This document shows, piece after piece, positions 1 through 6,923 of a stretch of DNA of 12,485 nt. Below the pieces are notes generated by a model. It saw only the letters and a list, made by a program, of their open reading frames with translations. It had not been told where the DNA came from and made no database searches. This DNA is from Candidatus Poseidoniaceae archaeon (lineage in GTDB: Archaea > Thermoplasmatota > Poseidoniia > Poseidoniales > Poseidoniaceae), in contig JAKUNX010000044.1 of the NCBI GenBank assembly GCA_022451835.1, positions 1 through 12,485 on the forward strand, given 5' to 3'. Every line of letters starts with the position of its first letter. The stretch's first letter is position 1. The translations under genes and the position numbers were made by a program.

Positions 1-173
1 GTTCTTTCACCTGTTTCAGTTACCAGTGCTTTATGCGCGCTGTAAATTCCTTCTTGGCGTGATACAGCCATCTCGACTAATTCTTCAACTGGTAGATTCC
101 AATGGATGTTTCCTGCACAGTTCAACCCGTGTACAGATAGGTCGCCTAATTGCGAACCCAGCACTTCCGCCAT
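1..173 (-). CDS. pckA: ATP-dependent phosphoenolpyruvate carboxykinase, N-terminal fragment
   Basis: This is the first 57 codons of a gene that continues past the left edge. The translation begins MAEVLGSQLGDLSVHG and then reads HWNLPVEELVEMAVSRQEG and ALVTETGER. That order (N-L-x-x-x-E-L-x-E-x-A, then R-x-E-G, then A-L-V-x-x-T-G) matches the N-terminus of ATP-type PEP carboxykinases, where it precedes the TGRSP segment, which would lie just outside the window. The enzyme converts oxaloacetate plus ATP to phosphoenolpyruvate, CO2 and ADP in the cytoplasm, the entry step of gluconeogenesis. The ATG at 173 is the only ATG in this frame near the conserved region. The frame stays open upstream, but that stretch is basic and low-complexity and I take it as untranslated. 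No clear Shine-Dalgarno sequence is seen. The gene is divergent from the large membrane protein gene. The catalytic lysine, kinase-1a and kinase-2 motifs are not in view, so family assignment rests on the N-terminal pattern only. Confidence 0.8.
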   Translation of the reverse strand, partial: MAEVLGSQLGDLSVHGLNCAGNIHWNLPVEELVEMAVSRQEGIYSAHKALVTETGER

Positions 174-325
174 GCTAAATCGAAGTGGAGGTCGTCTTTG
201 TCCTTTTCGTTTAGTGATGTTGTGAAGAGTGGAGTATTTTGGCTTGTTTTGATTGGCCAAAAAACCAAGTAAAAGTGAATAAATCGGGGCGAGGATTGAA
301 TACATATGCTCAAACAACTGGTTGT
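174..325. promoter_or_regulatory. Divergent promoter region between pckA and the giant membrane protein gene
   Basis: These 152 bases separate two divergent starts. For the plus-strand gene, an AT-rich element (AATACATA, about 298-306) sits 20-28 bases before the ATG at 326. That is where an archaeal TATA box would lie for leaderless or nearly leaderless transcription. For the minus-strand gene, an element reading CAAAATACTC on minus lies near 231-240, about 60 bases before its ATG, and would give a leader of roughly 35 bases. Neither is a strong consensus match, and no Shine-Dalgarno sequence is clear on either side. The plus-strand reading frame is open from a TTG at 239, so a longer membrane protein cannot be excluded. 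Confidence 0.35.
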
Positions 326-3300
326 ATGACTGAGGATTCAAGTGGGCAGGAGCAGCCTGCTGACAAAAATGATTCTCGTGATGAAATCATTAGAAAGCGG
401 TCATTTTCAAGGGCTCGCGGAATTGATGTCTCGTCATTTATGGTTGATGATGAGGGCGAACAAGACGACCTTTGGGCTAAGGCCGTTGAGGAAGTTGAAG
501 AGGAGAAAGATATCGCCATGGGAGAAATTGCTGAGATTTTTTCCAAAGGTGGAGAAGATTTTGATCGGGCTGGCGCTATCCAAAAGGACGGGACGGTAAA
601 AACCGCTCCCGAAATGGATAGTGTTACAGATTTGGCAGTACATGGGGAAAAAAGATTAGGTTTCGGACTACTAATTGCCATGATTTTTTCATGGTCGCTA
701 ATCGGCACAATAGTTGGTACGGTTCTAGACCCTATACTTGGGGCAATTGGCCTCAGTGTAATGGCAATCGTCGGATTATATCTAGGTGAAAAATGGATTC
801 CGAATCCAAATATGAGAATTTTGGGAGTAACTTGGGTAATCATTTCGATGAAATTAATCTACGGTTTAGTATTAGATTTATGGCATTGGGGCTGGTTAGA
901 CGGTTTCTCATTTGCAGACGAAGACAACTTGCTTGGTGCATTATTACTCATCGGTGTTGTGCTAAACATCGGCATAGCTCAACGACATGATGAAGATGCT
1001 ATTGCCGCTCAAGCAATTCTGATTTTATTAGTTGTTGGAAGTGCCGCTGGCGCACTATATGGTCAGTTTGGTGTGGCGATAATGATTGGTATTGGAACGA
1101 TTATGCTACACGGTCTTGCGATTATTCGTAACTCTGGCAATCTTGCAAGTATGGGTATTGCCGTATCATATCTTTGGGTAGGAGTGCATGCTATTTCGAA
1201 TAATTGGGACTTCTTTGGACTAGAAATTTTACCGTTTGAGGATGAATTGTTACTATTTTTACTAATGGTTTGTGTTACTGCGACTAATTCAACTATGGCA
1301 GCGAAGTTTGTTGAAAAAGATAATTGGTTCTCGGATGCATTCAAATCGTTAGGGCTTGGAAAACCTGGATTGTGGTCTGTTTCAGTAGGCCTTGGAATGA
1401 TTGGTGCATTATTGGCTGTTGCAGCAAATCGATTAGAAACCGGTTATGCTTTAGCACAATTAGTACTATTACTAACTGCATTCAGTGCCTCATATCTTGT
1501 CGTAAGGGGTGTAGAATGGTCGCGATTATTGCCAATGATCATACTGCCTGCTCCAATTTTATTATTTGCCTTAGCAATTTTAGAAAGTGGGATTGCTGAT
1601 GTTGATTTACCATATGGCCTGAGACCATATAGTTTCTATGCGGCAATAACTGCAGCCTTTACCGCTGGTGCACTATTGCGAAACCAAACTGCAGTTTCTG
1701 ACCATGTGTTATGGGCAGGCGGTTTGGTTATTGTCGTCCTCCTAACTCTACTCATACCGGCAAATGATGAAGGCAGTGGGGCAAGAACTCTACTGATTAG
1801 CCAAGGTATCATATGGGTTGGATTGGCACAATTGTCGATGTATAGAGATTCTCCATCGATTGCTGGAACTGCAGTCGTCGGCCCTTGGTTATGGTTGCTA
1901 TTTTTTGCTACCGATGCTGAAAATCGTTTGGTTTCTGCCGACTATGTACCTATTCTAATCGAGCAATATGATCTTGCTGCTTGGATGTTGATTCTATTAT
2001 CTCAACAGATCTGGGTTAACATAAAACATGGAGAGACTGGATTCAATCTAGCATCAAGATTGAGTGGAATGTCAGAACTAGGTGCAAGAATAAGAGATTC
2101 AGAAATTCTGCAATTATGGAATTTGAGTTTCTTGCTGGCCCTGTTTGTAACTTGGTCGATAACAAGGCCTGGTTCTCTTCCAGCAATTGGCCTGTTTGGG
2201 GTTTTGACATTATTGATGATAAGTCATGCAATCATGGTCTTGCTTGGCAAACACAAAGGTAGACCTCGAACCTTGATGACAATTTGGGGGGTTTCAGTTA
2301 TTGCCCTATCATGGACTTATGGACAACAAGGTGTTTGGGCGATTACTCTAGTGATTACCAGTGCTATTCTACTAATTTCTTCTGATAGAAAGAAAGACTC
2401 TGGTATGAGTGAAGAATTATTGAAAAAGGCGGAAGCGATGCCTGGTCAACTACTGACTTTAATGATGGGTCTTCTATCGGGATTATTCATTATAATCGCA
2501 CTTGAACCACTCAACTTAATGCAATTAGATGGCAGTTCAATACTGCCTGATGAAATTATTAATTTGTATATATTAACTGCGATTACTCTGGTTGCTTTAG
2601 TACTCTATCTAAGGCGTGCTGCAACGGTAGAGAAGTTACTACCTCCGGCGATTGCTGCTGTTGGATTGCTTGCTGTTATGGCGATTACAGCACAAATCAA
2701 AGAGTCGGCCATTGTACTGTTAACTACAATTCTAGCGTTCATTGGTGCGGGAGCATATCTTGCTATACAGGGCGAGTTCCGCAGTGAAGTTCGCTCTGTT
2801 GCTAAGAAAGAAGAGCGATTGTTGAGAATTGAGGAAAAACAGGCACGGTTACAAAAGTTTGTTGAAGCACAGGCAGAAGAAATGGATGATTCTAAGGCAA
2901 TATTGCAAGAAGAAGATAACAAGACTAAACTAAAGATGATTGATATTGAAATGCTTGATCTTGTAGAAAAACAACGTAAGCGGGCAAAGCGGGCTGGTAC
3001 ATCTGGCGAATATGACTTGGAGATTGGTGACATTCATCACAAGCCGGTTATTGTTATGGCATTCTTGGTTACAACTATTCTAGCGTCTGCATACCTCTCT
3101 TTCACAACCTCTCTATCTTATCTTGTTCTAGCATTTTGTGTAGTAATTTCCATTCTATTCATCGCTCTGGCACGTATCAGAGCTAATGATATCGGACTTA
3201 GACTGCCTGATGTTGCAGGGATTGAATTGCCAATTGCAATATCTATGGCGGGCTTGGTTTTAGTCCACCTTGCTGGTAGAATTTCTGATTCAGTAGTTGG

Positions 3301-4225
3301 CCTTGATGATGCTAAACATTTGGCAGTCATAACTGCTGGACTATGTGTCCTTGCAGGAATAGGTTTGATTGGTAGAAATGATTTGGGGTTGCGCATCCCT
3401 AATGCGGTAGAGGGTGTTGTTTATCTTTTGGCAGTAGATAGGATCTTGGCTCTAATTATTGGTGGAGAGGTTCCTATCATGTATAGAGTCGATCCTTTCG
3501 ATGGCGCATTAGTAGATTGGACCTTACCAATATTATTTGTTGAAGTTGTATTATTAGCATGCGTCTTAGCATATGACTGGGTGGAAAAACAGCGTTTAAT
3601 GCGTGGTTTAGCAGACCACAGAGGTGCCGTAGGTCGGGCTGCATGGGTAATTTTTGCTGGATTAATTTCAATTGGATTAGCCGGAATTTTAGCAATAATT
3701 TTCGTGTTAAGACGTGGTTGGAATTGGACTCAACCTGCAGCAGTAATGGTTGCTTGGCTGACTATTCCAATCGCTCTTTCCGGCTTAATGTATTGGAGTT
3801 TAGAACCGGTTGGAATAGAGCCTATTGGAATACACATAATTTCGACTATCGTTGGAGGGTTGTCTATATTATTCGTAATATGGTCTATTGTCACTGATTC
3901 TGGCGCCTGGTTGGCTGCTGGTTTGTGGTCGGTTCATCTATTATTGATACCATCTGGGTTTGGATGGGGTGCTTTGGTGGTCGTTGCTGTATTACTCACT
4001 GTTTGCTCTGCAACATCATGGGTTAGTGGAATTCTAGTCATGCGTAAATCTTGGAGGGTTTTTGGTGCTTTGGATATGGTGCTTGCGTGGATTGTTGCGA
4101 TGGTTATGTTTAGCACCGGTGCTGGAATTGAAACAATGTTAGCAATACTGATTGCTTCTTCTATTCTATTGGGTATTGTAACGTATCTTAACCAAACCTA
4201 TGAAAAAGACATTATCAATGGTTAA
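326..4225 (+). CDS. Giant polytopic membrane protein of unknown function (about 37 membrane segments)
   Basis: I do not recognise the family. From the ATG at 326 the protein has 1,299 residues. Residues 1 to about 110 are soluble, charged and acidic, including a run rich in Glu/Asp (VEEVEEEKD). Then come about 24 hydrophobic segments in close succession (roughly residues 112-815). A charged cytoplasmic stretch follows (about 816-908) with heptad-like Glu/Lys/Arg/Leu content, probably a coiled coil (KKEERLLRIEEKQARLQKF, then KTKLKMIDIEMLDLVEKQ). About 13 more membrane segments run to the C-terminus. Shorter cytoplasmic loops occur near residues 563-590 and 685-705. No transporter, peptidase or glycosyltransferase motif is evident. 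The many short helices joined by Arg/Asn-rich turns are reminiscent of long bacterial polytopic proteins such as DUF2339, but that is only a resemblance in style. The frame extends upstream to a TTG at 239; I chose the ATG because the added 29 residues lack character and a TATA-like element fits the ATG. The 3' end overlaps the convergent mutase gene by 11 bases. Confidence 0.85.
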   Translation: MTEDSSGQEQPADKNDSRDEIIRKRSFSRARGIDVSSFMVDDEGEQDDLWAKAVEEVEEEKDIAMGEIAEIFSKGGEDFDRAGAIQKDGTVKTAPEMDSVTDLAVHGEKRLGFGLLIAMIFSWSLIGTIVGTVLDPILGAIGLSVMAIVGLYLGEKWIPNPNMRILGVTWVIISMKLIYGLVLDLWHWGWLDGFSFADEDNLLGALLLIGVVLNIGIAQRHDEDAIAAQAILILLVVGSAAGALYGQFGVAIMIGIGTIMLHGLAIIRNSGNLASMGIAVSYLWVGVHAISNNWDFFGLEILPFEDELLLFLLMVCVTATNSTMAAKFVEKDNWFSDAFKSLGLGKPGLWSVSVGLGMIGALLAVAANRLETGYALAQLVLLLTAFSASYLVVRGVEWSRLLPMIILPAPILLFALAILESGIADVDLPYGLRPYSFYAAITAAFTAGALLRNQTAVSDHVLWAGGLVIVVLLTLLIPANDEGSGARTLLISQGIIWVGLAQLSMYRDSPSIAGTAVVGPWLWLLFFATDAENRLVSADYVPILIEQYDLAAWMLILLSQQIWVNIKHGETGFNLASRLSGMSELGARIRDSEILQLWNLSFLLALFVTWSITRPGSLPAIGLFGVLTLLMISHAIMVLLGKHKGRPRTLMTIWGVSVIALSWTYGQQGVWAITLVITSAILLISSDRKKDSGMSEELLKKAEAMPGQLLTLMMGLLSGLFIIIALEPLNLMQLDGSSILPDEIINLYILTAITLVALVLYLRRAATVEKLLPPAIAAVGLLAVMAITAQIKESAIVLLTTILAFIGAGAYLAIQGEFRSEVRSVAKKEERLLRIEEKQARLQKFVEAQAEEMDDSKAILQEEDNKTKLKMIDIEMLDLVEKQRKRAKRAGTSGEYDLEIGDIHHKPVIVMAFLVTTILASAYLSFTTSLSYLVLAFCVVISILFIALARIRANDIGLRLPDVAGIELPIAISMAGLVLVHLAGRISDSVVGLDDAKHLAVITAGLCVLAGIGLIGRNDLGLRIPNAVEGVVYLLAVDRILALIIGGEVPIMYRVDPFDGALVDWTLPILFVEVVLLACVLAYDWVEKQRLMRGLADHRGAVGRAAWVIFAGLISIGLAGILAIIFVLRRGWNWTQPAAVMVAWLTIPIALSGLMYWSLEPVGIEPIGIHIISTIVGGLSILFVIWSIVTDSGAWLAAGLWSVHLLLIPSGFGWGALVVVAVLLTVCSATSWVSGILVMRKSWRVFGALDMVLAWIVAMVMFSTGAGIETMLAILIASSILLGIVTYLNQTYEKDIING

Positions 4226-5864
4226 TCATGTGCTTAGCAAGTAAATCACATACAGTATCTATAGCATCTTGAACTCCGTTACTTGTGCCGCCATATTCTA
4301 ATCTAGCAGATACTGAAATCTTAGCCTGAGTCCCACTGTTTCTCACTCCGACAGACAGTTTTGAGCCAGAAAAAGAGCAGTTGATGAGCATTAGATTGTT
4401 TTCTCCAGCTACTGTTGTTCTTGTCCATAATGAAACATCTCCGAATTCTGACAATTTTTTGCGTAATGATTTTTCTACCATGTTTGATAATTGATTCTCT
4501 CCATCCCATTTTGCTCTGTCAACATTTTTTACCGATTGGCGCTGCTTCCAGCCACGTTTCATCGCGGTTGATGGTTCAAATCTAGATAACGATAGCAAGT
4601 AAGCAACCAATGTCATTGCTCCATCACCAACTAAAGACCAGTTTTCGCTAAGGCTTGGATGCGGGGATGGCATTACCAAATGGCCGGAATCTTCTACGCC
4701 AATTACTTGAGGAAATGAATTACCGACTATAAATTGGTTATTTCCATTTTCTGACAATTTGAATGATAACCAGCGATCACCTACTGCCGTCTCGCTTACT
4801 CTAACCCGTTTTGGATAGCGATCAAGATTTGTTGTTAACGATAGATCTGACTCAATACTCGCAGCAAGATGCCAATTAAATCCTGAATTTGTAACACAAT
4901 TCACAAAGGTATCGGCAATCCTATCTCCGTCGATAACCTTGAATCCTGTTTTTGTGGCCTCAATCAGCAAACAACGATCCCCGTCGCCATCCAAAGCAGC
5001 AGCAACTAACGTACCGGGCTCACAACTTGGCAGTTGTTTGATGAGGATATGAGCAGATTGTTTCGCTTCCTCAAATGTCCACTCCTGAGTAGGAGAAAGG
5101 TCGCCTGCGCCACAGTTTTCGTTTAACGCAGCGGCCTGATGGCTGACTTCAGTTGCTTGGATTCCATTGCTTGATAACCACGCTGACAGCCAAAATTGGC
5201 CGGTGCCTTTTGATGAATCAACTAATAATGGAGAATTGATATTTTTTGAATCTGCTAAATTACTCTGAATCATTTCTGTAAGAGTTGCGTATCTTGAACT
5301 AAGCCATTTTGGATGATTATGTATACACCATTGTGATGATTCAAAAGACATAGAAGGTTCGGAAAGTTTCTTGCCGTCGATTTGATCAATTTCTCTCTCT
5401 TCTTGAGAAAGTGAGATTGCATTGTGTGACAGTTCTAATTCAAATTCTGGGGTTGTTTTATAGCCATATTTGGTAAAAATCTTCAACCCTGAATCATCTA
5501 CTGGATTATGGCTTGCCGTAATCATGCAACCAAACTCTGCGTCAAAAAACAGTGTTGCATAATGCAATGTTGGGGTCGCACATAGCCCTATGTGAGTCAC
5601 TTCAAAATCTGCGATATTAAGTCCGATAGTAAGGGATTTTACTAACTCGGGATTGGCTGGTCTATCGTCCCATCCTATCACTACTCGGAGTTTTTCTCTT
5701 GAAGCAGTTTCAACACTGCGCCCTAATGATTCACCGATTAATCTCAGAATTGGTGGAGAAATCTCTCGGTTCTCAATTAGACCGGAGACTGCATCTTCTT
5801 CATCAACCGTTGCCATATTTATTTTGCCGCGAATACCGTCAGTGCCGAATAAGTTAATACCCAT
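4215..5864 (-). CDS. Alpha-D-phosphohexomutase, phosphoglucosamine / phospho-N-acetylglucosamine mutase type
   Basis: This is a cytoplasmic mutase moving phosphate between C6 and C1 of a hexose or hexosamine. All four superfamily signatures are present: N-terminal FGTDGIRG (residues 6-13, as in GlmM); active-site loop TASHNP with phosphoserine Ser118; metal loop DGDGDR (292-297); sugar-recognition loop EDSGH (391-395); and C-terminal phosphate loop RNSGT (508-512). At 549 residues it is about 100 longer than typical archaeal or bacterial GlmM/ManB (near 450) and close to the eukaryotic phosphoacetylglucosamine mutase AGM1/PGM3. It also shares with AGM1 a segment LNENCGAG (248-255), the TASHNPxDDSG reading, and VGDGAMT (412-418). 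The last loop is unusual: QAK follows SGT where EP is usual. The start is secure: AGGTGAT, complementary to the 16S rRNA 3' end, ends 3 bases before the ATG, and the upstream acetyltransferase stops only 4 bases away. Substrate is most likely GlcN-6-P or GlcNAc-6-P given that neighbour; a glucose or mannose phosphate mutase remains possible. Confidence 0.88.
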   Translation of the reverse strand: MGINLFGTDGIRGKINMATVDEEDAVSGLIENREISPPILRLIGESLGRSVETASREKLRVVIGWDDRPANPELVKSLTIGLNIADFEVTHIGLCATPTLHYATLFFDAEFGCMITASHNPVDDSGLKIFTKYGYKTTPEFELELSHNAISLSQEEREIDQIDGKKLSEPSMSFESSQWCIHNHPKWLSSRYATLTEMIQSNLADSKNINSPLLVDSSKGTGQFWLSAWLSSNGIQATEVSHQAAALNENCGAGDLSPTQEWTFEEAKQSAHILIKQLPSCEPGTLVAAALDGDGDRCLLIEATKTGFKVIDGDRIADTFVNCVTNSGFNWHLAASIESDLSLTTNLDRYPKRVRVSETAVGDRWLSFKLSENGNNQFIVGNSFPQVIGVEDSGHLVMPSPHPSLSENWSLVGDGAMTLVAYLLSLSRFEPSTAMKRGWKQRQSVKNVDRAKWDGENQLSNMVEKSLRKKLSEFGDVSLWTRTTVAGENNLMLINCSFSGSKLSVGVRNSGTQAKISVSARLEYGGTSNGVQDAIDTVCDLLAKHMINH

Positions 5865-5865
5865 T

Positions 5866-5873
5866 CAATCACC
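5866..5873 (-). promoter_or_regulatory. Strong Shine-Dalgarno sequence for the mutase, overlapping the acetyltransferase stop codon
   Basis: On the minus strand the sequence is AGGTGATTGAATG. AGGTGAT matches the archaeal anti-Shine-Dalgarno sequence and ends 3 bases before the ATG. The TGA inside it is the stop codon of the acetyltransferase gene. The arrangement fits translational coupling of the two enzymes. Confidence 0.7.
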
Positions 5874-6570
5874 TGTGTGTTGATGATTTGTCATGTAATC
5901 CAGTGACGGTTGCATTTGGCCAAACAATACTATCAACTCCTAATACTGTCCCGGGATTTGTCACGGCATTACAACCTAGTTGACAACCCTCTCCAAGTAT
6001 TGCGCCAAACTTACGTAAACCGCTTGCAACTCTAGATGAGCCTATTCTAAGATAGACTTCTGTTCCATCATTACGCAGATTACTCAGTTTTACACCAGCT
6101 CCCAAATTAACTCCTTTGCCGAGTATTGAATCCCCTACATAATTGAAATGTGGTGCTTTAGCACCTGGGAGTAAAATCGAGTGTTTGACTTCTGTGCAAT
6201 GGCCAACAAGAGCTGAAGAGCAGATCCAAGCATTCTCCCTAATGTATGCTCCGTGCCTTATGACTGCATTTTTTCCAACAAAGCAAGGCCCGATAAAATG
6301 AGTTGATGGTTCGATTATTGCCCCCTGTTCAATCATAACTGGGCCTTTTGACTCATCAAAGGTGATAGTATCTAAGAGAGTGCTTCGGTCAATTAAATCT
6401 ATTCTAGCCGAACCAAGTGTGCTAATTTGATGTTTTAGATTGCGTTCTTTTCCTTCAGCAAAAATCTGCCAAACCGGTTCCTCGGTTGGAAGAGCGGGGA
6501 TTTGGCTTTCAGTTGTTGTTTCAAGACTTGGAAATAGCGCTGTAGCATACGCTTCATTTGGCCATTCCAT
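5869..6570 (-). CDS. Stand-alone left-handed beta-helix acetyltransferase, GlmU C-terminal-like
   Basis: This 233-residue protein has hexapeptide repeats from about residue 77 to 225 (patterns such as VMIEQGAIIEPST, CFVGKNAVIRHGAYI, DSILGKGVNLGAG). They form a left-handed beta-helix. The stretch KAPHFNYVGDSILGKGVNL (138-156) aligns with the catalytic region of the GlmU acetyltransferase domain. His141 is at the place of the catalytic histidine, followed by the YVGD and VNLGAG segments that line the substrate and acetyl-CoA pocket. The likely reaction is acetyl-CoA plus glucosamine-1-phosphate to GlcNAc-1-phosphate. Residues 1-75 are not a nucleotidyltransferase: there is no Rossmann domain and no GGxGTRL loop, so UTP transfer must be done by another protein. 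The gene lies 37 bases after the winged-helix gene and 4 bases before the mutase gene, so the three probably form one operon. No Shine-Dalgarno sequence is seen before the ATG. Another sugar acetyltransferase or a dead helix scaffold is possible but less likely given the catalytic histidine. Confidence 0.82.
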   Translation of the reverse strand: MEWPNEAYATALFPSLETTTESQIPALPTEEPVWQIFAEGKERNLKHQISTLGSARIDLIDRSTLLDTITFDESKGPVMIEQGAIIEPSTHFIGPCFVGKNAVIRHGAYIRENAWICSSALVGHCTEVKHSILLPGAKAPHFNYVGDSILGKGVNLGAGVKLSNLRNDGTEVYLRIGSSRVASGLRKFGAILGEGCQLGCNAVTNPGTVLGVDSIVWPNATVTGLHDKSSTHR

Positions 6571-6600
6571 AGATGTCCGAGTTGGTTATTCAAAATGAAT

Positions 6601-6618
6601 CTGCCGTTTATGCGGCAA
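6601..6618 (-). repeat. Small inverted repeat (5-bp hairpin) at the end of the winged-helix gene
   Basis: TGCCG (6602-6606) and CGGCA (6613-6617) are perfect complements around a 6-base loop. The TAA stop codon of the winged-helix gene sits at the edge of the loop. The stem is short and no T-run follows on the minus strand. It is therefore at best a weak structure between two operon genes and not a clear terminator. Confidence 0.3.
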
Positions 6619-6859
6619 GTCTGTAAAGGCGTTTTCCAGTAGTATTATCAAGCTTGAATCCAACAAGATCTGATAAATATCTTGGAATAAATAGCCCTAC
6701 TTTTCTTGTAGTAAGGCCGTGATTACGCATTCTTCGCTCATTTGAAAGATAATGCACAATGTCAGCTGCGGAACAATCTGGAACCACTGCAATATATTCG
6801 ATTATTTCTTCTTTAAGACGTGTTAGCCTCGCTTCTTTTTGTGATCCTTTTCCTCTCAT
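6608..6859 (-). CDS. Small winged-helix-like putative DNA-binding protein
   Basis: This 83-residue basic protein belongs to no family I recognise by name. The pattern fits a winged helix-turn-helix domain. A first helix covers residues 8-26 (LTRLKEEIIEYIA), a second about 30-41 (SAADIVHYLSNE) and a recognition-type helix about 49-64 (LTTRKVGLFIPRYLSDL). A beta-wing with a Gly turn and basic residues follows (TTGKRLYRLA). The Lys/Arg-rich N-terminus (MRGKGSQKEARLTR) would suit nucleic-acid binding. It has its own TATA-like promoter and is the first gene of the run leading into the acetyltransferase and mutase. It could therefore regulate that operon, although linkage alone does not show it. 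The ATG at 6859 is the only plausible start. It begins within about 10 bases of the predicted transcription start, so translation would use a very short leader. Confidence 0.65.
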   Translation of the reverse strand: MRGKGSQKEARLTRLKEEIIEYIAVVPDCSAADIVHYLSNERRMRNHGLTTRKVGLFIPRYLSDLVGFKLDNTTGKRLYRLAA

Positions 6860-6887
6860 TTATACCAATTATACATAGGCTTTCACA

Positions 6888-6898
6888 CTATATAATCG
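6888..6898 (-). promoter_or_regulatory. TATA-like promoter for the winged-helix / acetyltransferase / mutase operon
   Basis: On the minus strand the element reads GATTATATAG and lies 30-39 bases upstream of the ATG at 6859. With the usual archaeal distance of about 25 bases from TATA centre to start site, transcription would begin within about 10 bases of the ATG. It sits in the 64-base gap after the stop codon of the 269-residue protein gene. The operon therefore probably has its own promoter and does not depend on readthrough. Confidence 0.55.
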
Positions 6899-6923
6899 CT
6901 TAACTGGGAAGTCCACGGGAGCC

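Noticed and set aside
239..325. N-terminal extension of the giant membrane protein from a TTG at 239
   Set aside because: The frame is open, but the 29 residues have no character and a TATA-like element lies within this stretch at the right distance for the ATG at 326.
2605..3033. 142-codon open frame on minus within the giant membrane protein gene
   Set aside because: Its product is Ser/Arg/Ala/Ile-rich, as expected from the complement of a membrane and coiled-coil coding region. It has no start signal.
6601..6618. Hairpin after the winged-helix gene as a terminator
   Set aside because: The stem is only 5 bp with no T-run, and the next operon gene starts about 30 bases later, so termination is unlikely.
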